Shown: positions 8,273-17,796, numbered from the stretch's first letter. The stretch is 64,000 nt of DNA from JBBREP01 sp036501845 (GCA_036501845.1 DASXZO010000036.1:1-64000), one strand, 5' to 3'. The notes: generated by a model from the sequence alone, not told the origin. Numbers and translations are program-made.

Positions 8273-9688
8273 GTGCAGCAGCTGTCGGGTCTGGACAACA
8301 GCTTCCTTGCGATGGAGACGCGCACGTTCTACGGGCATGTGTCGTCGCTTGCGATCTTCGATCCCGGCGAGCACCCCCTCACGCTCGACGACGTGAAGCG
8401 GCTCGTGGCCGAGCGGATCCATCTCGTGCCGCCATTCCGGCGCCGGCTGGTGAACGTGCCGCTCGGCCTCGACCATCCGTACTGGATCGACGACCCCGAC
8501 TTCGACCTCGATTTCCACATTCGTCACATCGCGGTGCCGCCGCCCGGCGACGCCCACCAACTCGCCGACCTCGCGGCGCGGATCGCAGCGCGCCACCTCG
8601 ACCGTTCGCGGCCGTTGTGGGAGATGTACGTGATCGAAGGGCTCGAAGGCGGCTACGTGGCCGAGCTCACGAAGATCCATCACGCGTGCATCGACGGTGT
8701 GTCGGGTGCGGAGATCCTGGGCGTGCTCCTCGACGCGGTGGCTGATCCGCCGCCGGTGCCGCCGCCCGATCCACCGTGGCATCCCGAGCACCAGCCGGCT
8801 TCGGCAACGATGCTCGGGCGCGGCGCGGTCGGTCTGCTGTCGCGCCCGCGCGTGGGATTGCGCGTGGCGCGCAAGGCGTTGCGCAACGGGCCTGCACTCG
8901 CCCGCAACTTCGGTGTGCGCATCGCGCCGCCGCGCCCAGCCCAGCTCTTGTCGCGACCGTCGACGTCGACACCGCAGGTGCCGTTCAGCGGCATGATCAG
9001 CGCGCACCGTCGCTTCGCGTTCGGCTCGCTGCCGCTCAGCGATGTGAAAGCAGTGAAGCAGGAACTTGGCGGCACGGTGAACGATGTGGTGATGGCGATG
9101 TGCGCAGGGGCGCTACGCCGCTGGCTGCTCGATCACGACGCGCTCCCCGACGGTCCGGTGCACGCGATGGTGCCGATCTCGGTGCGCACGCCCGAGCAGG
9201 TCGGCACGTTCGGCAACCGCGTGTCGGCGATGGTGGCTGAGCTCCCCACCGACGAGCCCGACCCTGTGGTGCGCTACCGCCGCATGCACGACGCGATGGG
9301 CGCGTGCAAGGAACAGCACAACGCGATTCCTGCCGACATCCTGCAGGATTTCGCGCAGTTCGCACCGCCGTCGGTGCTCGGCGCGGCCAGCCGCGTGATC
9401 GCACGCACCGAGCTCATGGGCCGCGTGTCGCCACCGTTCAACGTGGTGATCAGCAACGTGCCGGGCCCGCAGTTCCCGCTCTACTCCGCGGGCGCGACGT
9501 TGCAGGGCATCTACCCACTCTCGGCGATCGCCGACGGTGTGGGGCTCAACATGACGCTGATGTCGTACAACGGCAATCTCGACTTCGGCCTGCTCGCCGA
9601 CCGCGAGATGGTGCCCGACATCTGGAACATGATCACCGCGCTCGGCGACGAGCTCGAGACGCTCGTGAAGGCCGCCGCGCAAGCCTGA
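8273..9688 (+). CDS. Wax ester synthase/diacylglycerol acyltransferase (WS/DGAT)
   Basis: A 471-residue O-acyltransferase that transfers fatty acyl-CoA to fatty alcohols or diacylglycerol, forming storage wax esters or triacylglycerol. The catalytic motif HHACIDG (136-142) matches HHxxxDG. The N-terminal SGLDNSFLAMET, the central GTVNDVVMAMCAGALRRWL and the later NVVISNVPGPQFPLYSAGA are characteristic blocks of the family. Length matches typical actinobacterial members. The start is a GTG. Usually associated with the cytoplasmic face of the membrane or lipid bodies. It is alone in its direction, with convergent VOC gene downstream. Confidence 0.95.
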   Translation: MQQLSGLDNSFLAMETRTFYGHVSSLAIFDPGEHPLTLDDVKRLVAERIHLVPPFRRRLVNVPLGLDHPYWIDDPDFDLDFHIRHIAVPPPGDAHQLADLAARIAARHLDRSRPLWEMYVIEGLEGGYVAELTKIHHACIDGVSGAEILGVLLDAVADPPPVPPPDPPWHPEHQPASATMLGRGAVGLLSRPRVGLRVARKALRNGPALARNFGVRIAPPRPAQLLSRPSTSTPQVPFSGMISAHRRFAFGSLPLSDVKAVKQELGGTVNDVVMAMCAGALRRWLLDHDALPDGPVHAMVPISVRTPEQVGTFGNRVSAMVAELPTDEPDPVVRYRRMHDAMGACKEQHNAIPADILQDFAQFAPPSVLGAASRVIARTELMGRVSPPFNVVISNVPGPQFPLYSAGATLQGIYPLSAIADGVGLNMTLMSYNGNLDFGLLADREMVPDIWNMITALGDELETLVKAAAQA

Positions 9689-9705
9689 GCCGAGCGGCTG
9701 GTGCG

Positions 9706-10299
9706 CTACACGAGTTGGGTCTTCGGGACCTCGGCGAGATGGCCGGCGGCCAGCTCGGCGAGCGCCGGCACCGGGTTGGGATCGCTGTAGAGCTCGGCGT
9801 CGGTGTAGTCGTCGCGACCGGTCGCGCCGTGCACCCACCACGAAGCCTCGAGCGCGATGCCGTTGGGGTCGGTGAAGTAGATCGAGTGCATGATCCCGTG
9901 GTCGACGACGCGGGTCACCTCGGTGCCGGCCGCGCGCAACCGCTCCTGCAGCGCGTGCAGCTCGTCCTCGCTCGACAGCCCGAACGAGAGATGGTCGAAC
10001 TGCACCACGCGATCGGTGGGACCACCGGCGGGCTTGGCGAACGTGGGCATGTCGGGGATCTCGAAGAACGCGACGGTCTGGCCGTCGCCGATCTCGAAGA
10101 AGTAGTGACGCATCGGCCCCGCCATCAGCGTGGCGCAGAGGCGCATACCCAGCACGCCCGCGTAGAAGCGCACGGTGCCGTCCATGTCGGGGGTGACGAG
10201 CGCGAGGTGGTTCACGCCCTTCCACGCGGGCAGGTTGCCGAGCCCAGCCGGGTCGGTCTTCGCATCGGCATGGGGCAGCGAGGTTGGAGTCGCGGTCAT
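9706..10299 (-). CDS. VOC-fold (glyoxalase/extradiol dioxygenase) family protein
   Basis: A 197-residue protein with two paired beta-alpha-beta-beta-beta units. Metal-ligand-like positions are VNHLALVTPD near residue 30, FDHLSFGL near 110 and IALEAS near 165. A GGAGGTGA ribosome site lies just before the ATG, which decides the start. It probably binds a divalent metal and acts on a small organic substrate such as an aromatic or alpha-keto compound, but the reaction cannot be assigned. It converges with WS/DGAT, with 17 bases between the stops. Confidence 0.85.
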   Translation of the reverse strand: MTATPTSLPHADAKTDPAGLGNLPAWKGVNHLALVTPDMDGTVRFYAGVLGMRLCATLMAGPMRHYFFEIGDGQTVAFFEIPDMPTFAKPAGGPTDRVVQFDHLSFGLSSEDELHALQERLRAAGTEVTRVVDHGIMHSIYFTDPNGIALEASWWVHGATGRDDYTDAELYSDPNPVPALAELAAGHLAEVPKTQLV

Positions 10300-10357
10300 C
10301 ACGTCACCTCCGTGATCGACGTCGATCGCACCGCCATCGTACCGGCGGCTGGAAGCG

Positions 10358-10981
10358 CTACTTCCCGCCGCTGATGATGGCCCAGTCGTTCCGCAGCCCG
10401 CCGAAGGCGCCGTGGAATTCGTACACGCCGCCCGAAAGCGTGGCCGTGGAGCCGCTGGCCGAACCCTTTGTGTAGAAGAGCAGGCTGTTGCTCGTTCCCC
10501 CAATGTTCGTGAGGCCCTTCGAGAAGCTCGTGCTCGATCCGGTCTGCGCGAACATCCCACCTTTGAGCGTTCCCCACGCGCCGGTGCCCGCCGTCTTGTT
10601 GTAGAAGAGCGCACTGTCGTCGGTGGCCGTGATCGTCGTCCAGTGCGGATCGAAGTTGTAGTTGTTCCCCAATCCGATAAGCGTTCCGCCACTCGCCTGC
10701 ACCGCGGTCGCGAAGCCGTTCGAGGCTGCGTAGACGAGGATGGTGTCGCACGACGCCGCGACGGTCGTGACTTCGGTGAAGTGGATTTGGCGCGTCAGCG
10801 AGAAGGCGCCGTTCGCGAGCAAACCGACCCCGCCGTTCACGGTTGCGCGCGCCGCCGTCGGTGATCCAGGGCTGCGATAAAAGAGCAGTGACGTATTGGG
10901 TGTGACGGCTCCCGCGGAAATCGTCGGAGCCATCGGTGCCACGAGCGCGCACGCGCACAGGGCGGCTCCTGCGGCGATCAA
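10358..10981 (-). CDS. Secreted repeat protein of unknown function
   Basis: A 207-residue protein with a hydrophobic signal segment (ALCACALVAPMAP, cleavage near AGA) followed by four tandem repeats of about 44 residues. Repeats begin SLLFYRSPG, TILVYAASN, SALFYNKTAG and SLLFYTKGS, and contain GG-(V/M/T) turns and a late aromatic/threonine segment. The pattern suggests a small beta-propeller or lectin-like fold. No catalytic residues are recognised. The start appears to be TTG because no ATG/GTG lies upstream in frame close by. Exported role, perhaps surface or glycan binding, is inference. Confidence 0.65.
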   Translation of the reverse strand: MIAAGAALCACALVAPMAPTISAGAVTPNTSLLFYRSPGSPTAARATVNGGVGLLANGAFSLTRQIHFTEVTTVAASCDTILVYAASNGFATAVQASGGTLIGLGNNYNFDPHWTTITATDDSALFYNKTAGTGAWGTLKGGMFAQTGSSTSFSKGLTNIGGTSNSLLFYTKGSASGSTATLSGGVYEFHGAFGGLRNDWAIISGGK

Positions 10982-11147
10982 CCGTCCAGCACGGAACGTG
11001 ACCCCATCCCCTCGACCGCTCGACGGCGCGGCGTCAGCCGCGGGTCCAGGTCGGAGGCTACACAGGGCGCGCGAAGCCCGCCGCGGTGCGTGCGGGCTGG
11101 TGGCTCCGGCTACCGGACTGCGAGGATGCAGAAATGACGGTCAGGGC

Positions 11148-11165
11148 ATGAAGGTCAAGGCATGA
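11148..11165 (+). other. Five-codon upstream ORF overlapping the CoA-transferase start
   Basis: ATGAAGGTCAAGGCATGA encodes MKVKA and stops inside the next gene's ATG (the ATGA overlap). The bases around the two starts are a near-tandem duplication (CATGAAGGTCAAGG then CATGAAGGTCGGGG). It could couple ribosomes to the true start or be a slipped duplication. Confidence 0.35.
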
Positions 11166-12406
11166 AGGTCGGGGACGTCGCCAACGCCGGCGCGCAGCAT
11201 TACGGCAAGCCGCTCGACGGCATCCGCATCCTCGCGGTGGAGCAGATGCAGGCCCTGCCGTTCGCCACGATGCTGCTCGGGCGGCTCGGCGCCGAGGTGG
11301 TGAAGATCGAGCATCCTCGCGACGGCGAGTCGGGTCGCGGCGCGACGCCGTTCATGACCGACCTCGACGGTCGCCGCACCGGTGCCACGTTCCTGCGCAA
11401 CGCCCTAGGCAAGCAGAGCGTGGGCATCGACCTGAAGCAGCCCGACGGGCGCGAGCTCGTGAAGTCGCTCGCACCGCACTTCGACATCTTCTGCGAGAAC
11501 TTCAAGGCCGGTACCGCGAAACGCCTCGGGCTCGCGTACGACGACATCGTCGCGGTGCACCCGAAGGTGGTGTATCTCTCGGTGTCGGGCTTCGGGAACA
11601 CGGTGCCCTCGCGCTACGACGTGTGGCCGGCATATGCGCCGATCGCCGAGGCGATGTCGGGCATCTACGAGTACAAGCGCGTCGGCGACGACCCGCCGCT
11701 CGTGAGCCCGGCCGGCGCACTCGGCGACATCGGCTCCGCACTGTTCGCGGCGATCGGCGTGCTCGCGGCACTGCGGCATCGCGACACCACCGGCGAGGGC
11801 CAGTACGTCGACATCGCCATGTACGACGCGATGGTCGCGATGACCGACCTCGTCGTGAATTTCTGGTCGATGGGGCTCGAGGGCCGGCGGCAAGCGCCAC
11901 TGATCATGGACGGCTTCCGCGCGAGCGACGGTTGGTTCATCATCCAAGTGGGTCGCGAGCATCAATTCGAGCGGCTCGCGCACACGATCGGCCATCCCGA
12001 ATGGTTGAGCGACGAGCGCTTCGCCACTCGTGAGGGCTGGCGGATCCACATGGAAGACGTCATCCGCCCGGCCATCGAAGAGTGGGCCGGCGACCGCACC
12101 CGTCTCGAGGTGTGCGACGTGCTCGCGCGCGACGGCATCGCTGCCGGCCCGTGCAACACCGCGGAGGACATCGTGGGCGACCCGCTGATCGCGGCGCGCG
12201 ACATGCTCGTGGAGATCCCGCGCACCGACGGTGTTGAGCAGCCCGTCATCGTGCCCGGCAACCCGGTGAAGCTGTCGAAGGTGGCGACCGGGCCCGAGCT
12301 CTATCCGCCCCGCATCGGCGAGCACACCGAACAGGTGCTGCGCAACGAGCTCGGCATCGACGACGCGCGCCTCGTTGAGCTGCGTGAGGCAGGCGTGATC
12401 AACTAA
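11162..12406 (+). CDS. CaiB/BaiF family (family III) CoA-transferase
   Basis: A 414-residue family III CoA-transferase, which moves CoA between carboxylic acids through an aspartyl-CoA thioester. Visible blocks: LDGIRILAVEQMQALPFATMLLGRLGAEVVKIEHP at the N-terminus (residues 18-52), NFKAGTAKRLGL, and SPAGALGDIGSALFAAIG containing the expected catalytic Asp, then TGEGQYVDIAMYDA. Full length for the family. Cytoplasmic; substrate unknown but probably an organic acid feeding beta-oxidation-like metabolism. The start codon lies in a duplicated ATGAAGGTC context and overlaps a five-codon upstream frame. Confidence 0.93.
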   Translation: MKVGDVANAGAQHYGKPLDGIRILAVEQMQALPFATMLLGRLGAEVVKIEHPRDGESGRGATPFMTDLDGRRTGATFLRNALGKQSVGIDLKQPDGRELVKSLAPHFDIFCENFKAGTAKRLGLAYDDIVAVHPKVVYLSVSGFGNTVPSRYDVWPAYAPIAEAMSGIYEYKRVGDDPPLVSPAGALGDIGSALFAAIGVLAALRHRDTTGEGQYVDIAMYDAMVAMTDLVVNFWSMGLEGRRQAPLIMDGFRASDGWFIIQVGREHQFERLAHTIGHPEWLSDERFATREGWRIHMEDVIRPAIEEWAGDRTRLEVCDVLARDGIAAGPCNTAEDIVGDPLIAARDMLVEIPRTDGVEQPVIVPGNPVKLSKVATGPELYPPRIGEHTEQVLRNELGIDDARLVELREAGVIN

Positions 12407-12494
12407 CGAACAACACACATCCCACCGAGCGTGTTCGATCGGCGCGCGGGTACGGCGCGGCTGACCGCTGGGCGTGGGATGGAGGCGACTGTTC

Positions 12495-14807
12495 ATGATG
12501 CGCCGACCGCTGGCGGCCGTCCTCGCGACGGCCGTCGTACCTCTGATCGGCCTGACCGCCGTCGTTGTCGCGCCGCCTGCCGCGCGGGCCGCGGGTCCGA
12601 CCGTGCACACAGGCGTGTCGAGCGCTGACGCGGCACCGAGTTGCTGGGCGATCAAGCAGAGCTTCCCGTCGAGCGCCGATGGCATCTACTGGCTCCAGAC
12701 CGCCGCGCTCGTGGCGCCGCAGCAGTTCTATTGCGACATGACCACCGACGGCGGCGGGTGGGTGCTCGTCGGCCGCGGCCGCACCGGCTGGACGTTCCAC
12801 GAGACCGGCCAGGGCACGCCGGCGGCCGTCTCCACGACGGTGACCGGCACGGCGGCGTTTGCACCCGACACGCTGCCCGACAAGACCATCAACGCCCTGC
12901 TCAACGGTGGCCGACCCGACGCGCTTGCCGACGGCATTCGTCTGCGCCGAGCGAGCACGGCGACGGGTTCCACGTGGCAAGAGGTGCGCTGGAACCTCAC
13001 GAACACCGCTACATGGACGTGGGCGCTCCCCGGGGGCGAGAACCTCTCGTCGATCACGTACGGCACGCAGCAGCAAACGTGCGCGTGCACGACGATGAAC
13101 AACGGCATCGGCAACGACAACGCATTCAACCGCGCCATTTTGTGGATCAGCGCAGCGTCGATGATGGGTTTCGCGTTCGGCGCGCAGGTACCCGGCGTGT
13201 CGAGTGCGTCGTCGTACATCGCGCCGGCAGTGAACTCGAGCAGCGGTGGCGTGCCCTTCACACAGGTGTGGTTGCGCCCCGAGATCGGCGACGCGCAGGC
13301 AGGTTTCACCACCGTGCCGAATTCGGGAACGCCGGCCAAGACCTTGTCGTGGCTGCCGCAGAACCAGCCGCAGACCTTGCATTGGGGCGTCGTCAACATC
13401 AAGGAGGTCGACGACCCCGATCCGGCGAACGCCTCACCGGCGCAGGCGCTCGCGCAGGTGGGCAACACGATGTTCGTGGGCGGGAAGTTCCAGGACGTGC
13501 AGAACGGCGCGGGCGGCACGCAGTACCCACAGGCTTGGCTCGCTGCGTTCGACGTGCAGACCGGGAACTGGATCTCCACGTTCCGGCCGCAACTCGACGG
13601 CACTGTGTTCACGCTGGCCGCGGCACCGAACGGCAATCTCATCGTGGGCGGCAACTTCACGAACGTGAACGGCGCGCCCCACACCTCCGGCCTCGCCGAG
13701 CTGAATCCCAACACGGGCGCGGTCGCGTCAGGCTTCACCGCGTTCGCATCGAGCCCGCGCTTCAACACCGCGCGCGCGTTCGTGCGCAGTGTCGCCGTGC
13801 ACGGCAACTGGCTCTACGTGGCCGGAGGCTTCAACGACCTCGCTGGCGGACCGTCCCTCGCGACCGCGGTGCCCCAGGGAGTGGGTCGTGTCGCGATCGC
13901 CACTGGAACACCCGACACCAAATGGACGGTTCCGGTCGATCAGACGCCGATCGACGTGACCCCGTCGGCCGACGGCACGCGCGTCTACATCGCCGGCTTC
14001 TTCCACGCCGTCGACAACACGTCGAACATCGACGCCGTCGCGATCGTCGACACCGCCACCGGTGCTCTCGTACCGGGCATGCAGCGTCCGGTGTTCGACC
14101 AGAGCGACCCGACGGCCTGGTACCAGTACGCGATCGCCGAATCCGGCAACGACGTATACATCGGTGGATCGCAGCACGAGTTCCAGGAGTACACACGCAG
14201 CAACTTCAGCTTCGTCACCGGACACTCCGAGCAGTACCGCGGCGACTTCCAGGCGTTGCTCATCACCCACGGTGTGCTGCTGGGTGGATGTCACTGCTTC
14301 CAGTACGACTACAGCGGGACCAGTACCTACCCGCCCACCAATTACTCACAGGTGAACGAGGTGAACTGGCTCGGGGCGTACAACCCGAACGGACTCGTGA
14401 CGAACACCGACTTCCAGCCCCAATTGGGCGTGTCATCGAACGGTGAGGGCATCTGGGCACTCACGGTCGACAGCTCCGGGTGCGTGTGGGCGGCCGGCGA
14501 CCTCGTGCGCGGCGCATTCCACAACGGCGCGTACGACTGGCTCGGCGGATTCGCCCGCCTGTGCTCGCGCGACACAGTCGCACCGACCAAGCCAACTGGG
14601 TTCGCCAAGTCGGCAAGCACGCTGTCGTGGAAGGTGTCGACCGACAACTCCGGTGTGGCGCCTACCTACGAAGTGATCCGCAACGACCGCGTGATCGCCA
14701 CCACCGGCAAGCACAGCTTCGTCGCGCCGAGCGCGGGCCGCTATTTCGTGCGTGCCATCGACGCCACCGGCAACCGCTCCGCGTCGACAGCAGTCATCAC
14801 CGTCTAA
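12495..14807 (+). CDS. Large secreted protein: fibrinogen-like domain, beta-propeller region, Fn3-like tail
   Basis: Secreted, 770 residues. An ATG preceded by GGAGG (12481-12485) starts a Sec signal peptide ending near PPAARA. Residues ~50-280 resemble a fibrinogen-like module: CWAIKQSFPSSADGIYWL and YCDMTTDGGGWVLVGRG are hallmark segments. Residues ~300-660 contain repeats such as FDVQTGNWISTFRPQLDG and GNLIVGGNFTNVNG, typical of delta-60/beta-propeller repeats. The last ~80 residues (VAPTKPTGFAKSASTLSWKV) are fibronectin type III-like. Probably an extracellular or surface glycan/protein-binding factor. Its TAA overlaps the TAG of the convergent P450 gene by two bases. Confidence 0.85.
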   Translation: MMRRPLAAVLATAVVPLIGLTAVVVAPPAARAAGPTVHTGVSSADAAPSCWAIKQSFPSSADGIYWLQTAALVAPQQFYCDMTTDGGGWVLVGRGRTGWTFHETGQGTPAAVSTTVTGTAAFAPDTLPDKTINALLNGGRPDALADGIRLRRASTATGSTWQEVRWNLTNTATWTWALPGGENLSSITYGTQQQTCACTTMNNGIGNDNAFNRAILWISAASMMGFAFGAQVPGVSSASSYIAPAVNSSSGGVPFTQVWLRPEIGDAQAGFTTVPNSGTPAKTLSWLPQNQPQTLHWGVVNIKEVDDPDPANASPAQALAQVGNTMFVGGKFQDVQNGAGGTQYPQAWLAAFDVQTGNWISTFRPQLDGTVFTLAAAPNGNLIVGGNFTNVNGAPHTSGLAELNPNTGAVASGFTAFASSPRFNTARAFVRSVAVHGNWLYVAGGFNDLAGGPSLATAVPQGVGRVAIATGTPDTKWTVPVDQTPIDVTPSADGTRVYIAGFFHAVDNTSNIDAVAIVDTATGALVPGMQRPVFDQSDPTAWYQYAIAESGNDVYIGGSQHEFQEYTRSNFSFVTGHSEQYRGDFQALLITHGVLLGGCHCFQYDYSGTSTYPPTNYSQVNEVNWLGAYNPNGLVTNTDFQPQLGVSSNGEGIWALTVDSSGCVWAAGDLVRGAFHNGAYDWLGGFARLCSRDTVAPTKPTGFAKSASTLSWKVSTDNSGVAPTYEVIRNDRVIATTGKHSFVAPSAGRYFVRAIDATGNRSASTAVITV

Positions 14808-16039
14808 GCCAGTCGCAACGGGAAGGATTCGAGGCCGCGCACGGCAACGCTCGGCCTCCGGCGGGCGCGCGAGAGATCCTGTCGGTCGTCGAGGCGCGGC
14901 AGCACAGTGTTCAAGGCCACCTCGGCTTCGAGCCGGGCGAGCGCGGCACCTGCACAGAAGTGAATGCCGTGGGCGAAGCCGACGTGCGGTGGAGCCTTCG
15001 GCCGGTCGAAACGCAACTGGTCGGGATGCGGAAATGCCTCGGGGTCGCGGTTCGCCGCGGCCATCAGCAGGAGCACCTGCTGACCGCGTGCCACGTCGAC
15101 ACCGGCCACGTTGACCGCTTCGCCGGCGACGCGCACTGTGTGCGGCACCGGGCTGTCGAAGCGAAGCAGTTCGTCGACGGCCGCCGGGAGCAGTTCAGGC
15201 CTCGGAGCGACTTGCGCGAGCGCGTCGCGCTGTTCAAGCAGCGCGAGCACGCCGTTGGCGATGAGGTTCGCGGTGGTCTCGTGTCCGGCAATCGTGAGCA
15301 AGATCCATGTGGCAACGGCTTCGTCGGCGTCGATCTCGCCGGCGCGCCTTGCCCGGCCGATGCGATCGACGATCTCGCTCGGCGGATCCGCGAGCGCGCG
15401 ATCGAGCGCCGTGCGCGCGTAGCCAACCATGCTGTTCAGCGCGCGGATTGTCGCAATCGGATGACTCCGCCGCGCGGCGATGCTCCGCAACGCGCGCGGC
15501 AGTTCTTTGAGCGTCGTGGGCATCGGGTCGTCGAGTGACGTCGTGATCACGCGCGACCATGCCGCGAACTGCGGTCGATCCGACGGTGGCACACCCAGGA
15601 GCTCACAGATCACCGCGAGCGGGAACGGGTAGGCGAAGTCGGCGACGAGATCGATTTCGCGCTCACCATCCGGCACGAGCGACTCAGCGACGCGGTTGAC
15701 CAGCGGGCCGAGCTCACCGATCGCCGACGGCGTGAACGCCGGCGCGACGACTCGCCGGAGTCGAGTGTGATCGGGCGGATCGAGGAGAAGGAACATCCGC
15801 ATGACCGCGAGCGCGGCCTTCCAAGCGGTGCGAGGCATCGACGGCTTGGCGAAGCGCGAATCCGCGAACACCGCGGTGACGTCGCCGTAACGGGCCAACG
15901 CGATCGCACCGAGCGGAGTACGCGTCGCCCGAACTTCGCGGAGCTCGGCGTAGAACGGATATGGGTCGGCGAGGTTGGTGGGCTCGCGCAGCCGCTCGAG
16001 CACATCCACGGACGCACCGGCTCCCACCCTCACGGTCAC
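14804..16039 (-). CDS. Cytochrome P450
   Basis: A ~411-residue soluble bacterial P450 monooxygenase. Diagnostic segments are the substrate-channel PPDHTRLRRVVAPAFT, the I-helix oxygen-binding AGHETTAN, the K-helix ELLRFDSP, and the haem loop FAHGIHFCAGAALARLE whose Cys (about residue 360) would bind haem iron. The start is a GTG 51 bases from the divergent amidohydrolase; a much longer open frame upstream is only the complement of that gene. Neighbouring hydrolases suggest terpenoid, alkyl or aromatic degradation, which is inference. Redox partners are not encoded nearby. Confidence 0.93.
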   Translation of the reverse strand: MTVRVGAGASVDVLERLREPTNLADPYPFYAELREVRATRTPLGAIALARYGDVTAVFADSRFAKPSMPRTAWKAALAVMRMFLLLDPPDHTRLRRVVAPAFTPSAIGELGPLVNRVAESLVPDGEREIDLVADFAYPFPLAVICELLGVPPSDRPQFAAWSRVITTSLDDPMPTTLKELPRALRSIAARRSHPIATIRALNSMVGYARTALDRALADPPSEIVDRIGRARRAGEIDADEAVATWILLTIAGHETTANLIANGVLALLEQRDALAQVAPRPELLPAAVDELLRFDSPVPHTVRVAGEAVNVAGVDVARGQQVLLLMAAANRDPEAFPHPDQLRFDRPKAPPHVGFAHGIHFCAGAALARLEAEVALNTVLPRLDDRQDLSRARRRPSVAVRGLESFPLRLA

Positions 16040-16090
16040 ATCATGTACCCGCGGTTGGGTTCGGTTCGCACCGTGCGCGAGGCTGCGGGC

Positions 16091-17332
16091 GTGACGACGA
16101 CGGCCACGAAGCACCGGTACACGATCATTAGTGCCGACGGGCATTGCGGCGCCAACGTCGAGGGCTACAAGCCGTACCTCGAGCGCAAGTACCACGATCA
16201 GTTCGACGCGTGGGCCGCGGCGTTCGTGAACCCCTACAGCGATCTCGCCAGTGACACCGCATACCGGTCGTGGGACAGCGACCGTCGCCAGGAAGAGTTG
16301 GAATCCGACGGCGTGGCGGCCGAGGTGCTGTTCCCGAACACCGTGCCGCCGTTCTTCCCCTCGGGCAACCTGCTCGCGCCGCTGCCGCTCGCCGACGAAT
16401 ACGAGTTGCGCTGGGCCGGCGTGAAGGCGCACAACCGTTGGCTCGCCGATTTCTGCGCAGCTGTTCCGGGCCGCCGCGCCGGCATCGCGCAGATCTTCCT
16501 CAACGACATCGACGACGCGCTCGCCGAGATCCGTTGGACGAAGGAGGCCGGTCTCACCGGCGGTGTGCTCATTCCCGGCATCGGCCCGGGGTGTGGGCTG
16601 CGCCCACTGTTCGCCAAGGAGTACGAACCGATCTGGGCGTTGTGCGAGGAGCTCGACCTCACGGTCAACCAGCACGGCGGCACCGGCCTGCCGCTCGACT
16701 TCGATCCGCTGCAGCCCGAGGATCGCGCCGTGCTGCTCGTGGAGATCCCGATCTTCGGGCACCGCGGCATGTACCACCTGATGTTCGGTGGTGTGTTCGA
16801 GCGCCATCCGTCGTTGCGCTTCGTGCTCACCGAGCAGGGCACCGGTTGGATTCCGGGCGCGCTCCGCAGCCTCGACTGGTTCCAACGGCGCATGCGCATC
16901 GAGACCGCGGCCGAGCACCAGTTCGGCGGCGAAGTGGCGGCGAAGATGTCGCTCACGCCCACCGAATACTTCGCCCGCAATTGCTGGGTGGGTGCGAGCT
17001 TCATCCGGCCGGTCGAGGCCGAGCTGCGGCACGAGATCGGCGTCGACCGCATCATGTGGGGCAGCGACTACCCGCACAGCGAGGGCAGTTACCCGTACAC
17101 CACCGAGGCGTTGCGCGCGTCGCTTGCCGACGCCACCGAAGACGAGATGCGGCTGATGCTCGGCCGTACCGCAGCCGATGTGTACGGCTTCGACTTCGAC
17201 GCGTTGCAGACGGTCGCCGATCGCATCGGCCCCACTGTCGACGAGGTCGCGGTGCCGCTCCCGGTGCCGGAGTGGCCCACCGACACCACGTGCAACGCCT
17301 TCGACGCCGACGCCATCGTGCGTTCCTGGTGA
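16091..17332 (+). CDS. Amidohydrolase family 2 (ACMSD/LigW-like) metal-dependent hydrolase
   Basis: A 413-residue TIM-barrel protein. The N-terminal TIISADGHCG replaces the usual HxH metal motif with DGH. Later blocks are NQHGGTGLPL, FGGVFERHPSLRFVLTEQG and the C-terminal MWGSDYPHSEGSYP carrying the catalytic-type Asp. This is the pattern of the amidohydrolase_2 family, whose members decarboxylate or hydrolyse aromatic and other ring compounds. The GTG start gives the same N-terminal layout as the paralogue at 17846-19120. Its TGA overlaps the GTG of the downstream acetyltransferase gene, indicating translational coupling. Confidence 0.9.
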   Translation: MTTTATKHRYTIISADGHCGANVEGYKPYLERKYHDQFDAWAAAFVNPYSDLASDTAYRSWDSDRRQEELESDGVAAEVLFPNTVPPFFPSGNLLAPLPLADEYELRWAGVKAHNRWLADFCAAVPGRRAGIAQIFLNDIDDALAEIRWTKEAGLTGGVLIPGIGPGCGLRPLFAKEYEPIWALCEELDLTVNQHGGTGLPLDFDPLQPEDRAVLLVEIPIFGHRGMYHLMFGGVFERHPSLRFVLTEQGTGWIPGALRSLDWFQRRMRIETAAEHQFGGEVAAKMSLTPTEYFARNCWVGASFIRPVEAELRHEIGVDRIMWGSDYPHSEGSYPYTTEALRASLADATEDEMRLMLGRTAADVYGFDFDALQTVADRIGPTVDEVAVPLPVPEWPTDTTCNAFDADAIVRSW

Positions 17333-17796
17333 CAACGATCGTCGAACTGCGGCACGCGACGCGCGACGACGGCGCGACCGTCGCAGCGATCTATCTCGAG
17401 TCGTTCACGGCAACGCTGCCGAACATCACGCTCGCGCACAACGACGACGACGTGCGCGAGCACTTCTCCACGACGGTGATCGACGACAACGAGACGTGGG
17501 TGGCGGTGATCGACGCCGGCACCACTCGCGAGACAGTGGGCTTCGTGGCGATCGGCGCCACGCGCATCGACCATCTCTACCTGCGGCCGGCATCGACCGG
17601 AAGCGGCATTGGGCGTCGCCTCCTGGCGCTGGCGAAATACCGCCGACCGAACGGCCTCGACCTCTGGGCGTTCCAGGCCAACACGGGGGCGCGCCGCTTC
17701 TACGAGCGCAACGGCTTCACCGCAGTCGAAGAGACCGACGGATCGGGCAACGAAGAACACGAGCCCGACATCCGCTACGCCTGGCCCGGCAGATAG
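17329..17796 (+). CDS. GNAT-family N-acetyltransferase
   Basis: A 155-residue acetyl-CoA-dependent acyltransferase. The N-terminal ELRHATRDDGATVAAIY, HLYLRPASTGSGIGRRLL (acetyl-CoA pyrophosphate-binding loop, near residues 80-97) and ANTGARRFYERNGFT (C-terminal GNAT motif) are typical. The GTG start shares bases with the upstream amidohydrolase stop (GTGA), so the two are co-translated. Substrate unknown; acetylation of a product of the upstream enzyme or a self-protection role are only possibilities. Confidence 0.9.
   Translation: MTTIVELRHATRDDGATVAAIYLESFTATLPNITLAHNDDDVREHFSTTVIDDNETWVAVIDAGTTRETVGFVAIGATRIDHLYLRPASTGSGIGRRLLALAKYRRPNGLDLWAFQANTGARRFYERNGFTAVEETDGSGNEEHEPDIRYAWPGR

Noticed and set aside
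14804..17335. 843-residue minus-strand open frame
   Set aside because: Only the first ~411 residues (14804-16039) have P450 motifs; the rest is the complement of the amidohydrolase at 16091-17332, an effect of high GC.
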